Origin: Paraburkholderia sp. SOS3 | GTDB lineage: Bacteria; Pseudomonadota; Gammaproteobacteria; Burkholderiales; Burkholderiaceae | Direction of reading: 5' to 3' | Assembly (NCBI RefSeq): GCF_001922345.1 | Contig: NZ_CP018811.1 | Coordinates: 3,534,001 to 3,598,000, forward strand | DNA length: 64,000 nucleotides | In this document: positions 53,743 through 63,999 of the stretch, one piece after another | How the letters are laid out: each line of letters begins with the position of its first letter | Position numbering within the stretch: position 1 is the first letter of the stretch | Notes under the pieces: generated by a model | Databases searched by the model: none | The model's input: only the letters and a program-made list of their open reading frames with translations | What the model was told of the DNA's origin: nothing | Position numbers and translations under genes: made by a program

Positions 53743-53777
53743 AAGGGCCTTCCGTTTGTTACGTCGGAAGGCCCTTT
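53743..53777 (+). terminator. Terminator after tRNA-Arg copy 2
   Basis: 12-base arms (AAGGGCCTTCCG and complement) with a 10-base loop; the core is shared with the terminator after copy 1. Confidence 0.8.
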
Positions 53778-53830
53778 GCTTTGGCGGCATCGTTTCGCCG
53801 CGCGCGATACATGTGTCATCGTCACATGGT

Positions 53831-54346
53831 TCACATGCGCGGCACCGATCTGATATCGCCGATCCGCCCATCAGGCACCGGCGGATCCTCGACTGCACTC
53901 ATCGCCGTCTGCTCGCCGACCGGCTCCGCTCGCGCGCCGACCAGCGCCTGCGACTGCCGCAGCACATCGTCGACGGTATCGCCGAAGCGGTTCGCGACAA
54001 ACGCCCGCAGCAACGCAATGCGCAGCGACTCGCCGCGTCCCTCGGCAGCGCGCCCGCTGCTGCCGCCGACGCCATCGCGCGCTTCATCGAATTCGGCCAC
54101 ACAATGCACGGCGCCATTGCGCAGGCGTTCCCTCACATCTATGCGCCGTGAGCGCTCGAGCACCACTGAAGCAGCATCCCACGACGTCGATGGCGTGAAG
54201 CGGCCGTCCCACGGACGCCCGCGATCGTTACCTCGAATCGAAACGGTGCGGCCACTGTCGGTGAAGTGAATCTCGCGCACGAAGTCATGCAGACTGCGCG
54301 CAACCCAGTAGTCGAGCGCCACGCCGGTCAGGTCCGCTACCTTCAT
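53831..54346 (-). CDS. NinX-like (DUF2591) protein
   Basis: This 171-residue protein starts MKVADLTGVALDYWVARSL, the standard DUF2591/NinX opening, with GRPWDGRFTPSTSWDAASVVLERSRR in the middle; NinX is known from lambdoid phages and as stand-alone genes in Burkholderia, with unknown function. The C-terminal 60 residues are poorly conserved. ATG 54346 has GGAGG seven bases upstream. It lies between the tRNA-Arg genes and spoT, downstream of spoT on the same strand. Confidence 0.8.
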   Translation of the reverse strand: MKVADLTGVALDYWVARSLHDFVREIHFTDSGRTVSIRGNDRGRPWDGRFTPSTSWDAASVVLERSRRIDVRERLRNGAVHCVAEFDEARDGVGGSSGRAAEGRGESLRIALLRAFVANRFGDTVDDVLRQSQALVGARAEPVGEQTAMSAVEDPPVPDGRIGDIRSVPRM

Positions 54347-54427
54347 TGGTTCCCTCCCGATAACACACATGTCCATCGAGACGCAGCAAGGCGCGCGCCC
54401 GAGGCGCCGCATGCTTCTGTGTCCGGC

Positions 54428-56815
54428 TCAGTAATCGCCGCGCTCGCGATCGATCCGCATACCGCCATCGTGGCGATGGTGGCCGCCGTCTTCGCTCGGC
54501 CGCTCGCGTGCGATGCGCATCACGTCGAGGTTGGTCCGCACGCGTCGCATCACATTCGCGAGATGCACGCGGTCGCTCACCTGAATGACGAAGCGCAGCA
54601 CCGTCGATTCCTGCGACTGATCTTCGTCCATCGCGATATGGACGATGTTCGCATCGGCCGACGTAATGTCCGCCGCGACGCGCGCGAACACGCCCTTGGT
54701 GTTCTTCACGAGCACCTTGATGGCGACGTCGAACAGGCGCCCCGGCTGCGGCGCCCACGCGACATCGATCCAGCGGCCCGGATCGCGCCGGTGGATGCGC
54801 TGGGCGACGCGGCAATCGGTCGTGTGAATCGCCATCCCGAGGCCGATGCCGATATAGCCCATGATGTTGTCGCCGGGAATCGGCCGGCAGCATGCGGAGA
54901 GCTGCACCGACATTCCTTCGGTACCCGTAATGACGACGGGCGGCGCATTCGGCGCCGTACCGTGCTCGCCACGCGAATGACCGTCTTCGTCGCCGTCGTG
55001 ACCGCTCATCAGCACTTCGATGCGCTTGGCCATGACCGCGGCCACACGCCGGCCCAAGCCGATATCGGCGAAAATTTCCTGACGATTCTTGTTGCCGGTC
55101 CACTGCACGAGCTTTTCCCACGCATCGGGCGTAACGTCGGCAAGCGACAGCCCGTAGCCCTTCAGCGACTGATCGACGAGCCGCTCGCCCAGCTGCACGG
55201 ACTCGTTCAGCCGCATCGTCTTCAGATAGTGACGAATCGCGGTGCGCGCCTTGCCGGTACGCACGAAACCGAGCCATGCGGGGTTCGGCTTCGAATACGG
55301 CGCAGTGATCACCTCGACGATGTCGCCGCTCTTCAACTCCGTACGCAGCGGCAGCAGTTCATTGTTGATCTTCACGGCGACGCACTGATTGCCGAGGTCG
55401 CTATGGATCGAATACGCGAAGTCGAGCGCGGTCGCACCGCGCGGAAGCGCCATGATCTTCGACTTCGGCGTGAACACATAGACCGCATCCGGGAACAGAT
55501 CGATCTTCACATGCTCGAGGAATTCGCTCGAATCGCCGACTTCGCTCTGAATATCGAGCAGCGACTTCAACCACTGATGCGCGCGCTTCTGCACATCGTT
55601 GAGGTCCGCGCCGCCGTTCTTGTACAGCCAGTGCGCGGCGACGCCCGCTTCGGCGATCTCGTGCATCTTGCGCGTGCGCACCTGGAACTCGATCGGCGCA
55701 CCGAACGGCCCGACGAGCGTGGTATGCAGCGACTGGTAGCCGTTGACCTTCGGAATCGCGATGTAGTCCTTGAACTTGCCCGGCACCGGCTTGTACAGCG
55801 CATGCAGCGCGCCGATGCACGTATAGCATTCGAGCGGGCTTTCGACGACCACGCGAAAACCGTACACGTCGAGCACTTGCGAAAACGACAGCTGCTTGTC
55901 GCGCATCTTCTTGTAGATGCTGAAGATGGTTTTCTCGCGGCCCGTCACTTCCGCGTCGAGCTTCGCATCGCAGAGCGCGCGCTGCACCGACTCGAGAATC
56001 TTGCCGACCACTTCGCGCCGGTTGCCGCGCGCGGCCTTCACCGCTTTTTCGAGCGTTGCGTAACGATGCGGATTGAAGTTCGCAAAGCTCAGGTCCTGCA
56101 GCTCGCGATACGTATTGTTCAAACCGAGCCGGTGTGCAATCGGCGCGTAGATATCGAGCGTTTCGCGTGCGACGCGCCGGCGTTTCTCGGGCGGCACCGC
56201 GCCGAGCGTGCGCATGTTGTGCAGCCGGTCCGCGAGCTTGACGAGGATCACGCGCACGTCGCGCGCCATCGCGAGCAGCATTTTGCGGAAGTTCTCCGCC
56301 TGCGCTTCCTCGCGATTGCGAAACTCCATCTTGTCCAGCTTCGACAACCCGTCGACGAGTTCCGCGACCTTCGCGCCGAACCGTTCGGCGAGTTCGGCCT
56401 TGGTCACGCCCTGGTCTTCCATCACGTCGTGCAGCAGCGCGGCCATGATGGACTGCGCGTCGAGCTTCCAGCCGGCGCAGATTTCCGCGACCGCGACCGG
56501 ATGCGTGATATAGGGTTCGCCGCTCTGACGGTATTGCCCGAGGTGAGCTTCGTCGCTGAAGTGGAACGCGGCCTTGACCGCCTTGATGTCTTCCGGCGAC
56601 AGATAAGCCGAAAGCGCGGCGGTCAGCTTCGCGATCGAGACGACGTCGTGCCGGCGCGGCTGCTCCGGCGTTGCGGTCGGCCCGAACAGATGGCGAAACG
56701 ATTGTTCGAGGACCGCATCGATGTACTTGCGTGCGGACGAAGGCGCTTCGGTTTCGTGTCCATCATCCGCGTGGGATGCGACGTCCGACATGGAGGACGT
56801 GGGGTTCGAGCTCAT
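54428..56815 (-). CDS. spoT: Bifunctional (p)ppGpp synthetase/hydrolase SpoT
   Basis: This 795-residue stringent-response enzyme has, in order: an HD hydrolase domain (ITHPVAVAEICAGWKL, ALLHDVMEDQGV), a RelA/SpoT synthetase domain (EKTIFSIYKKMRDK, DVYGFRVVV, GYQSLHTTLVGPFG), a TGS domain (DAVYVFTPKSKIMALPRGATALDFAYSIH), a conserved Cys/His region (LSACCRPIPGDNI) and a C-terminal ACT domain. An intact HD motif indicates hydrolase activity, which distinguishes it from RelA. AGGAGG lies just before the ATG. It follows rpoZ and gmk on the same strand. Confidence 0.94.
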   Translation of the reverse strand: MSSNPTSSMSDVASHADDGHETEAPSSARKYIDAVLEQSFRHLFGPTATPEQPRRHDVVSIAKLTAALSAYLSPEDIKAVKAAFHFSDEAHLGQYRQSGEPYITHPVAVAEICAGWKLDAQSIMAALLHDVMEDQGVTKAELAERFGAKVAELVDGLSKLDKMEFRNREEAQAENFRKMLLAMARDVRVILVKLADRLHNMRTLGAVPPEKRRRVARETLDIYAPIAHRLGLNNTYRELQDLSFANFNPHRYATLEKAVKAARGNRREVVGKILESVQRALCDAKLDAEVTGREKTIFSIYKKMRDKQLSFSQVLDVYGFRVVVESPLECYTCIGALHALYKPVPGKFKDYIAIPKVNGYQSLHTTLVGPFGAPIEFQVRTRKMHEIAEAGVAAHWLYKNGGADLNDVQKRAHQWLKSLLDIQSEVGDSSEFLEHVKIDLFPDAVYVFTPKSKIMALPRGATALDFAYSIHSDLGNQCVAVKINNELLPLRTELKSGDIVEVITAPYSKPNPAWLGFVRTGKARTAIRHYLKTMRLNESVQLGERLVDQSLKGYGLSLADVTPDAWEKLVQWTGNKNRQEIFADIGLGRRVAAVMAKRIEVLMSGHDGDEDGHSRGEHGTAPNAPPVVITGTEGMSVQLSACCRPIPGDNIMGYIGIGLGMAIHTTDCRVAQRIHRRDPGRWIDVAWAPQPGRLFDVAIKVLVKNTKGVFARVAADITSADANIVHIAMDEDQSQESTVLRFVIQVSDRVHLANVMRRVRTNLDVMRIARERPSEDGGHHRHDGGMRIDRERGDY

Positions 56816-56932
56816 GTCCGCCTCCTGACCGGGTTAATGGACGCCAATGGACGCCAGTCGAACTGGCGACGCGCCAATCCGCACGCGTGGGTTCAAGTTA
56901 CATGACGTTCGACGGTGAATGAAGGTGCGCGC

Positions 56933-57136
56933 TTAAACCGGCACCTTCTTCAGCATTTCGACGCCGACCTGGCCGGCCGCGATTTCGCGCAGCGCGACGA
57001 CGGTGGGCTTGTCGCGGCTTTCGATCTTCGGCGTGTGGCCTTGCGCGAGCTGACGCGCACGGTAGGTTGCGGCAAGCGCCAGCTCGAAACGATTCGGGAT
57101 CTGTTTCAGACAGTCTTCGACGGTAATGCGGGCCAT
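56933..57136 (-). CDS. rpoZ: RNA polymerase omega subunit
   Basis: This 67-residue subunit starts [30 protein letters not shown] and continues into the standard [21 protein letters not shown]. It assists beta-prime folding and forms part of the ppGpp binding site, which fits its place beside spoT. It lies between gmk and spoT. Confidence 0.95.
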
Positions 57137-57197
57137 GGTGAAAATTCCTTCTCTGGTTGTTGCTTATTCTACCTTATGTGTTCGAACCGACGTCCGG

Positions 57198-57881
57198 TCA
57201 GCCCGCGTGCGGCAAGTGGATGCCGAGCTGCACGAACAGGTCCGTATGCCGTGCGTACTGCGATGCGAACCGCAGCCGCGTGGCGGCGACGAGGCACTGC
57301 AGTTCGGCCAGCGCGCGATCGAAATTCTCGTTGATCACGACATATTCCGCTTCGGCCGCATGCGCCATCTCGCCGCCTGCCGCGAGCAGCCGCCGCGTGA
57401 TGACGTTCGGCTCGTCCTGACCGCGCTTCCTGAGACGCTCTTCGAGCGCTTCGAGCGACGGCGGCAGAATGAAAATCTCAACGGCGTTGTGAAACTGACG
57501 TTTCACCTGCTGCGCACCTTGCCAGTCGATTTCGAGCAGCACGTCGTGGCCGATCGTCATCTGCTCTTCGATCCAGAGCCGCGAGGTCGCGTAATAGTTG
57601 CCGTGCACTTCGGCGCTCTCGAGAAACTCGCCCGCGGCATGGCGCGCGAGGAAATCCTCGACGCTCGTGAAATGGTAGTGCTCGCCGTCCTGCTCTTTCG
57701 GACGCGGCGCGCGCGTCGTGTACGAAATCGACAGACGGATCGCCGGATCGCGCGCGAGCAGCGCATTGACGAGCGTCGATTTGCCCGCGCCGGACGGTGC
57801 GACAACCATGAACAGGTTGCCCGGATACGCTCGCGCATAGGGACTGCGCGGTGCGCTGCTTTCGCGTGTGTGGTCGGTCAT
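57198..57881 (-). CDS. gmk: Guanylate kinase
   Basis: This 227-residue kinase (GMP + ATP to GDP + ADP) has the P-loop [15 protein letters not shown], the GMP-binding [19 protein letters not shown] and [14 protein letters not shown], and an [17 protein letters not shown] lid. It has a ~20-residue N-terminal extension before the core. It begins the gmk-rpoZ-spoT row, 92 bases after the YicC gene. Confidence 0.95.
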   Translation of the reverse strand: MTDHTRESSAPRSPYARAYPGNLFMVVAPSGAGKSTLVNALLARDPAIRLSISYTTRAPRPKEQDGEHYHFTSVEDFLARHAAGEFLESAEVHGNYYATSRLWIEEQMTIGHDVLLEIDWQGAQQVKRQFHNAVEIFILPPSLEALEERLRKRGQDEPNVITRRLLAAGGEMAHAAEAEYVVINENFDRALAELQCLVAATRLRFASQYARHTDLFVQLGIHLPHAG

Positions 57882-57973
57882 GCCCGTAGCTCCTGCTGCG
57901 TTAAGCCCACTTCTTTACCCGCTCTTCAAGTGCTTGTTCGATGGGTTTTTCCGGTCGGTGCGAGACCGACTAC

Positions 57974-58909
57974 CTATTCGAGATTCTGCACCTGCTCGCG
58001 CATCTGCTCGATCAGGAGCTTCAACGTCATCGACGAATCGGCGAGTTCCTTCGCCGCCGCCTTGGAACCGAGCGTATTCGCTTCGCGGTTCAGCTCCTGC
58101 ATCATGAAGTCGAGCCGCTTGCCGACCTTGCCGCCTTTCTGGATCACATGCCGCGTCTCGTTCAGATGCGCGGTCAGGCGCGACAGCTCTTCGGCGATAT
58201 CGATACGAATGCCGTACATCGTCACTTCCTGGCGAATCCGCTCGGCGATCTCCTCGCGCGACACGATCGTCGCCGCGGTATCGGGCGCCGCAACGCCGAG
58301 CGCTTCCTGCAGGCGCTCGACAATCTTCTGCTGATGCTTCGCGATCAGTTCCGGCACGAGCGGCGTGATCTTCGCCACGATCGCCTCCATTTCGGTGACG
58401 TTCGCGAGCAGCATCGTCGCAAGCTGCGCGCCTTCGCGTCCACGCACGTCGATGAGCTCGGTAATGGCCTGCTTGCCGCATGCGAGCACTGCGTCGCGCA
58501 GCACCTCGGGCGACACGCCGCTCTCGGCAAGCACGCCCGGCCAGCGCAGAATCTCACCGGTGCGCAGGCGGCCGGCTTGAGGAAATGCTTCGAGCACCGC
58601 GCGCTCCAGACCGGCCAGTTGATCGAGCGCATCGCGATTGAGTGCGCCCGCGTTCGCCGTCTGCTCGCTGCGCTGCAGATTGACGCGAATATCGACCTTG
58701 CCGCGCGAGAGCTTCGTCATCAGCATTTCGCGTAATGTCGGTTCGCAGACACGCACGTCTTCGGGCATCCGGAAGTTCAGATCGAGAAAGCGCGAGTTCA
58801 CCGTGCGCAACTCGACGGACACGCTGAGGCCGCCGTTGCCGGCGCCGTTTCCGGAAACCGCGGCGAGTTCGCGCGTGGCGCTCGCATAGCCAGTCATGCT
58901 GTAGATCAT
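57974..58909 (-). CDS. YicC family endoribonuclease
   Basis: This 311-residue protein has the family's exact ends, [11 protein letters not shown] and REQVQNLE, and internal [32 protein letters not shown] and the C-terminal [22 protein letters not shown]. YicC proteins form hexamers and cleave RNA. It is located upstream of gmk as in many proteobacteria, and is divergent from rph. Confidence 0.92.
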   Translation of the reverse strand: MIYSMTGYASATRELAAVSGNGAGNGGLSVSVELRTVNSRFLDLNFRMPEDVRVCEPTLREMLMTKLSRGKVDIRVNLQRSEQTANAGALNRDALDQLAGLERAVLEAFPQAGRLRTGEILRWPGVLAESGVSPEVLRDAVLACGKQAITELIDVRGREGAQLATMLLANVTEMEAIVAKITPLVPELIAKHQQKIVERLQEALGVAAPDTAATIVSREEIAERIRQEVTMYGIRIDIAEELSRLTAHLNETRHVIQKGGKVGKRLDFMMQELNREANTLGSKAAAKELADSSMTLKLLIEQMREQVQNLE

Positions 58910-59178
58910 CGTTCGTCTCGCGAAGGGGGCGTGCCGCCGTGTGCACTGCCCGGGATGCGGTCGCCCGGCGTGTACGAGACGCGGGGCAGGGAACGCGCAT
59001 TATCCCATTTTTGGCGAAAGTGCCCGCTGGACGTGCCTCTGCGGCGAACCAGACGATCGGCGCTAAAATCGAAGCTTGCCGGGCGCCCTCCTTTCCCGGG
59101 CACGCTCAGGCGCGCCCGAACAGGCCCGCATACGCCCGATCGCCCCCAACCCTTCCCGACCACGACCACGCCACCACG

Positions 59179-59919
59179 ATGAACGACACCACGACCCGCC
59201 CGAGCGGCCGCCGCGCCGATGAGCTACGCAAGGTGCGCATCACGCGCCACTACACGAAGCATGCCGAAGGCTCCGTCCTGATCGAATTCGGCGACACGAA
59301 GGTGATCTGCACCGCCAGCATCGCCGAACAGGTGCCGGCGTTTCTGCGCGACCGGGGTCAGGGATGGCTGACCGCGGAATACGGCATGCTGCCCCGTGCG
59401 ACGCATACGCGCAGCGACCGCGAAGCGGCACGCGGCAAGCAAACGGGCCGCACGCAGGAAATCCAGCGCCTGATCGGCCGCGCGCTGCGCTCGGTATTCG
59501 ATCTCGAACGGCTTGGCCCGCGCACGCTGCATATCGACTGCGACGTGATCCAGGCCGATGGCGGCACGCGCACGGCGAGCATCACGGGTGCGTTCGTCGC
59601 CGCCCACGATGCGGTGGCGAAGCTGCTCGCGACTGGCCGCATCGAGCAGTCGCCGATTACCGACTACGTCGCGGCGATCTCGGTCGGCGTGTTCGATGGC
59701 TTGCCCGTGCTCGATCTCGACTACGACGAAGACTCGCAGTGCGATACCGACATGAACGTCGTGATGACGGGCGACGGCGGCTTCGTCGAAATCCAGGGTA
59801 CGGCGGAAGGCGAGCCGTTTTCGCGCGACGAGATGAACGCGCTGCTCGATCTCGCGCAAAGCGGTATCGAAGCGCTGATCGCGAAGCAAAAGGAAGTATT
59901 GGAGATTACCGGTGAATGA
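59179..59919 (+). CDS. rph: Ribonuclease PH
   Basis: This 246-residue phosphorolytic 3' exoribonuclease trims tRNA 3' ends. Motifs are [79 protein letters not shown] and [23 protein letters not shown] 59179 gives the family start. Its end overlaps rdgB by eight bases. Confidence 0.95.
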   Translation: MNDTTTRPSGRRADELRKVRITRHYTKHAEGSVLIEFGDTKVICTASIAEQVPAFLRDRGQGWLTAEYGMLPRATHTRSDREAARGKQTGRTQEIQRLIGRALRSVFDLERLGPRTLHIDCDVIQADGGTRTASITGAFVAAHDAVAKLLATGRIEQSPITDYVAAISVGVFDGLPVLDLDYDEDSQCDTDMNVVMTGDGGFVEIQGTAEGEPFSRDEMNALLDLAQSGIEALIAKQKEVLEITGE

Positions 59920-60562
59920 TCGTCGGAAAGCCGAGGACGGTGACCATGCGGTGAAGCCGTCGCTCGGCAGGGTCGTGCTCGCATCGAACAATGCGGGCAA
60001 GCTGCGTGAATTCGCGGCGCTGCTCGATGCGGCCGGCATCGAACTGATCGCGCAGGGCACGCTCGATGTGCCCGAAGCGGAAGAACCGCATCAGACGTTC
60101 GTCGAAAACGCACTCGCGAAAGCGCGCCATGCGGCGAAGCTGACCGGCCTGCCGGCGCTCGCGGACGACTCGGGCTTGTGCGTGCGTGCATTGCGTGGCG
60201 CGCCCGGCGTTTATTCGGCGCGCTATGCGCAACTCGCCGGCGGCGAAAAGAGCGACGCGGCGAACAATGCGCGCCTCGTCGCGCAGCTCGCCCATGTGGC
60301 GGACCGCCGCGCGTATTACTTCTGCGTGCTCGTGCTCGTGCGCGATGCCGACGATCCCGAGCCGCTGATCGCCGAAGGTCGCTGGCAAGGGCAAATCATC
60401 GACGCACCGCGCGGCGCGCACGGCTTCGGCTACGATCCGCACTTCTTCATTCCGGCGCTGAATGCGACGGCTGCCGAACTTCAACCGTCGGTGAAAAACG
60501 CGACGAGCCATCGCGCGATTGCGTTGCAGCAGTTGCTTGCACGGCTCGAGGAGGACGCGTGA
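59912..60562 (+). CDS. rdgB: dITP/XTP pyrophosphatase RdgB
   Basis: This 216-residue nucleotide sanitising enzyme removes non-canonical purine nucleotides. It has [66 protein letters not shown] and a late SHRAIAL. It starts at GTG 59912 inside the rph end, with GGAG eight bases upstream; the nearby ATG is in another frame. It ends in a GTGA overlap with hemW. Confidence 0.94.
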   Translation: MNDRRKAEDGDHAVKPSLGRVVLASNNAGKLREFAALLDAAGIELIAQGTLDVPEAEEPHQTFVENALAKARHAAKLTGLPALADDSGLCVRALRGAPGVYSARYAQLAGGEKSDAANNARLVAQLAHVADRRAYYFCVLVLVRDADDPEPLIAEGRWQGQIIDAPRGAHGFGYDPHFFIPALNATAAELQPSVKNATSHRAIALQQLLARLEEDA

Positions 60563-61779
60563 GCGCAAGTGCAATATCGGCCGGCGGCCGCGTGGTCCAG
60601 GCCTTCAACGCGCCGGGCAGCATCCGCCTGACGTCGCTGCCGCCGCTCGCGCTTTATGTGCACTTCCCGTGGTGCGTGCGCAAGTGTCCGTATTGCGACT
60701 TCAACTCGCACGAATGGAAAGGCGAGCGCTTTCCGGAGAGCGATTATCTCGACGCGCTGCGCGCCGACCTCGAACACGCGCTGCCGCTCGTCTGGGGCCG
60801 CCAGGTGCATACGGTGTTTATCGGCGGCGGCACGCCGAGCCTGCTGTCTGCGCCGGGGCTCGACCGGCTGCTGTCCGACGTGCGCGCGCTGCTGCCGCTC
60901 GACGCCGATGCGGAAATCACGCTCGAAGCAAACCCCGGCACGTTCGAAGCGGCGAAGTTCGCGCAGTTTCGCGCGAGCGGCGTGAATCGCCTGTCGGTCG
61001 GCATCCAGAGCTTCAACGAAACGCATCTGAAGGCGCTCGGCCGCATTCACGATGCGGCGCAGGCACGTCATGCCGTCGAGGTCGCCGCGCACACGTTCGA
61101 GAATTTCAATCTCGACCTGATGTTCGCGCTGCCGCAGCAAACGCTCGCCGAATGCGAGGCCGACATCGAAACGGCGCTGTCGTATGCGCCGCCGCATCTG
61201 TCGCTGTATCACCTGACGCTCGAACCGAACACGCTATTTGCGAAGTTTCCGCCACCGCTGCCCGACGACGATGCGTCCGCGGACATGCAGGACTGGATCC
61301 ACGAACGCACGGCCGCCGCGGGCTACGAGCGCTACGAAGTATCGGCGTATGCGAAGCCGCACCGGCAGAGCAAGCACAACCTGAACTACTGGCGTTTTGG
61401 CGACTATCTCGGCATCGGCGCGGGCGCGCATACGAAGCTGTCGTTCCCGAACCGGATCCTGCGGCAGATGCGCTACAAGCACCCGGCGACGTTCATCGAA
61501 GAAGCGAAAGCCGGGCACGCGGTACAGGAAGAACACGAAGTCGGCGCGCGCGACCTGCCGTTCGAATTCATGCTCAACGCGCTGCGGCTCGTCGAAGGCT
61601 TTCCGGTGCATCGCTTTATCGAGCGCACCGGCTTGCCGATGACGTCGATCGAACCCGCGCTGCAGGAAGCCGAGCGTCGCAAGCTGATCACGCGCGACTA
61701 TGAAAAGATCGCACCGACTCCGCTTGGTCAGGCGTTTCTGAATGATTTGCAAGCGTTGTTTCTCAAGGAATCGCAGTAG
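60559..61779 (+). CDS. hemW: HemW, heme chaperone of the radical SAM family
   Basis: This 406-residue radical SAM protein of the HemN/HemW group has the cluster motif Cys39-x3-Cys43-x2-Cys46 (FPWCVRKCPYCDF), with GGGTPSLLS, LEANPGTFE and SVGIQSFN. The C-terminal HemN domain is present. It lacks the longer N-terminus of true coproporphyrinogen oxidase HemN and lies next to rdgB, the usual place for hemW. GTG 60559 overlaps the rdgB stop (GTGA) with GAGGAGG upstream. Confidence 0.92.
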   Translation: MSASAISAGGRVVQAFNAPGSIRLTSLPPLALYVHFPWCVRKCPYCDFNSHEWKGERFPESDYLDALRADLEHALPLVWGRQVHTVFIGGGTPSLLSAPGLDRLLSDVRALLPLDADAEITLEANPGTFEAAKFAQFRASGVNRLSVGIQSFNETHLKALGRIHDAAQARHAVEVAAHTFENFNLDLMFALPQQTLAECEADIETALSYAPPHLSLYHLTLEPNTLFAKFPPPLPDDDASADMQDWIHERTAAAGYERYEVSAYAKPHRQSKHNLNYWRFGDYLGIGAGAHTKLSFPNRILRQMRYKHPATFIEEAKAGHAVQEEHEVGARDLPFEFMLNALRLVEGFPVHRFIERTGLPMTSIEPALQEAERRKLITRDYEKIAPTPLGQAFLNDLQALFLKESQ

Positions 61780-61831
61780 GCGGGCAATGTTCTGGGGCGG
61801 GCACGCCGTTTCAGGTTACAATTTCGGGTTC

Positions 61832-61921
61832 GGAGGGCTGGCAGAGCGGTTGAATGCACCGGTCTTGAAAACCGGCAAGGCTTTACGGCCTTCGTGGGTT
61901 CGAATCCCACGCCCTCCGCCA
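61832..61921 (+). tRNA. tRNA-Ser (anticodon UGA)
   Basis: 90-base class II tRNA with encoded CCA; acceptor GGAGGGC/GCCCTCC, anticodon loop CTTGAAA (TGA), long variable arm AAGGCTTTACGGCCTT region, T-loop TTCGAAT. It borders lower-GC DNA. Confidence 0.96.
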
Positions 61922-62001
61922 GAGGCCATCATAACCAGTTGAAAATAAACGTATTTTTTTGATTTCTGGCGGATTACTCACAAACCAACTATCAAAACGA
62001 A

Positions 62002-62020
62002 ACGCGGGGTTGATTCCCGC
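62002..62020. other. T-arm-like hairpin shortly after tRNA-Ser
   Basis: CGCGGG and CCCGCG arms around GTTGATT. It looks like a decayed tRNA T-arm lacking one loop base. It may be a remnant of an attachment site or chance. Confidence 0.3.
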
Positions 62021-62107
62021 GCAGTACATCAGGTATCGCGTCCTAAGCGCTGGGGCCAACGGTAATGCAGCCAGTGGCGGGCAAGATTCGCGGTACCGCG
62101 CGCCCCT

Positions 62108-62893
62108 CTAGTCCAGCGAAAGATGCGCGAAAGAGCGCTCACAGAACGTCCGCACCGCGTGCGTTTGCTCCTTCCAATCCATATCCCCGGACAGACATTC
62201 GCTTAAGTCATCGTACGCTTTCTTGAACTTGCCAACCGATGCCGAGTACCCGCAGTCATTGCCGGTTTTTTTGCGAAGCGAAGATGCAGAAAGACGCAGT
62301 TCAATCAATTTGCGTTCAAGCTCGTTAATCGTCTCGATCTCATCCAACGCAGCATCACTGTTCGGATTGTAGCCGGGACGGTCCTCGTCAAGCATATTGC
62401 GAATCCGTCTGCACTCCCAATCGATGGGCCGTAACCTTTGCCGAAGACGATTCGACGCATGGCGGTACGCAAGTTTCCGCAACTCGACCTTGCTGGCTGT
62501 GGACAACCGCTGAAAGTCTGACTCGGTCAAACTACCGGAAGCATGTCCATCGGAACTCAAATACTCGCGCAAGGGGTCAACATAATGAAAAAACAACTTT
62601 TTTGACGGAAAAAGCAAAACCACTATCAATACGGGGGTTCGGATGCTCTGCCAGTATTCGAAGTGCTTTCGAGACAGCGACATCGGTTGGATGCTCTCTT
62701 CTGTCTGCGCCTTTATTTGAACCGCGATGAAGTTCCCCGTTGTCTCTCCGTCGCTGTCGAGCGCCTCGACCTGTGCATCGATTCCGAGGTCAACGTCAAG
62801 CAGACGGCACGGCCACTGTAACTTGTGCGAGACCCAATACCCGAAGTAGTACTCCCCGGCATCCCCTGTCGCGTTTGAAGCATCGTATTTCAT
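62108..62893 (-). CDS. DUF4365 nuclease-like protein
   Basis: This 261-residue protein has an N-terminal DUF4365 domain, with an arrangement typical of PD-(D/E)xK nucleases: Glu14 in GDAGEYYFGYWVS, Asp39 in DLGIDAQVEAL and Gln59-x-Lys61 in FIAVQIKAQTEES. The C-terminal half is helical and charged. DUF4365 proteins are often found in genomic islands and defence loci. Base composition is lower in GC than the preceding housekeeping genes. The role is inferred only at fold level. Confidence 0.75.
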   Translation of the reverse strand: MKYDASNATGDAGEYYFGYWVSHKLQWPCRLLDVDLGIDAQVEALDSDGETTGNFIAVQIKAQTEESIQPMSLSRKHFEYWQSIRTPVLIVVLLFPSKKLFFHYVDPLREYLSSDGHASGSLTESDFQRLSTASKVELRKLAYRHASNRLRQRLRPIDWECRRIRNMLDEDRPGYNPNSDAALDEIETINELERKLIELRLSASSLRKKTGNDCGYSASVGKFKKAYDDLSECLSGDMDWKEQTHAVRTFCERSFAHLSLD

Positions 62894-63174
62894 CGTAAAT
62901 TAAGATTGAGAATCGAAGGTATTCGGTTCGCAAGCCGGCGTTTCATGTAGACAGCTGCGCTCGCAAGCTTAAAAGTAAGAAATTCCTTGTAGACAGATTG
63001 TTTTCATAGCATCCAAGCTACCTAGTTTGTTGACTAGGGCTGTCGCCGATGTCACGCACTTGCCTTGATAACCGCGTGACTAACGTTGACGACGCTCCAG
63101 ACGTTGCCTTGGATCGCAAAGGTTGCACAATGGCATAAGGCGCACAGAGCAGCGCGCCGCCCCCGCACCCTCAT

Positions 63175-63999
63175 CTAGTTCAAACAGCACTTCTTGTACT
63201 TGCGCCCACTGCCACAGTGGCACGGCTCGTTTCGCCCGAGTTTTATGCGCCTGGCCGCACCTTGTGTGTATTGAGGAAGCACATCGCGAACCCGAGCCGC
63301 CGGCTTCATATTCGCCGTTAACCGGTCCATTTCTTCCGAGGGCTCCCACGGAAAGTCCAACGTGACACCGAATTGGACATGCCCATCTGGGTTCACGGAT
63401 ACTCCAAACCACTGCGCCGCATGTTGCCGGTACTTGCGTTTGACGCAGTACGTCTCCAATACGTCAATCGCTTCGGGCGACAGCGTTGGATTGCAATGGA
63501 AACTAACCCCGCACGGTGGAGTGCTGCTCGACGCAAGCGTCACGTCGTGTCGCCCACCGTCGAGTTGCGTCTGCCGCGTGACGGCCTCAAGTACACGATG
63601 GACATTCATACACGAATCTTCGTCCATCGAAAGCAGGTGGAATCCGAGTTCTAGCGTTGCCGAGTCCGCCTTGGTTTCTATCTCCTTGATGAGTTGCTCG
63701 TAGCGCGTTCCGCGCATCTTCGTCAGGATGCCAACTGGTGTGTCGTCCCCCGGTTGGTTATCCCTGCGGACCAGCATCGCCATGTCCAAGTCTTGCGCGA
63801 TAGAGTCCTCAAGTATGACGCTGTCGTAATTCTCGTCCAGCCAGAGATTCTGCTTCAGGTGGTAGCCGAGCACGGTCAGTTCATGCCCGCTCATCAGTTT
63901 GTCCGGGACGGCAGCACGCAGTTTCACATAGCTCAGGAGTCGCAGCGGCGTCGTTAGCATCTCCGTCAGCGTGTCGAGAAGGAACACGTCCATCACCAA
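63175..63999 (-). CDS. SEC-C motif protein (N-terminus outside window)
   Basis: The frame runs off the right edge, so only the C-terminal ~275 residues are visible. The end is a SEC-C zinc-binding tail, GRNEPCHCGSGRKYKKCC, as in SecA and many orphan proteins. The rest matches no family I recognise; the stretch LLDTLTEMLTTPLRLLSYVKLRAAVPDKLMSGHELTVLGYHLK suggests a helical domain. It shares the lower GC content of the neighbouring DUF4365 gene. Confidence 0.65.
   Translation of the reverse strand: MVMDVFLLDTLTEMLTTPLRLLSYVKLRAAVPDKLMSGHELTVLGYHLKQNLWLDENYDSVILEDSIAQDLDMAMLVRRDNQPGDDTPVGILTKMRGTRYEQLIKEIETKADSATLELGFHLLSMDEDSCMNVHRVLEAVTRQTQLDGGRHDVTLASSSTPPCGVSFHCNPTLSPEAIDVLETYCVKRKYRQHAAQWFGVSVNPDGHVQFGVTLDFPWEPSEEMDRLTANMKPAARVRDVLPQYTQGAARRIKLGRNEPCHCGSGRKYKKCCLN

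Noticed and set aside
54266..56905. 879-residue plus-strand open frame opposite spoT
   Set aside because: Antisense shadow of a well-supported gene in high-GC DNA; Arg/His-rich composition and no family motif.
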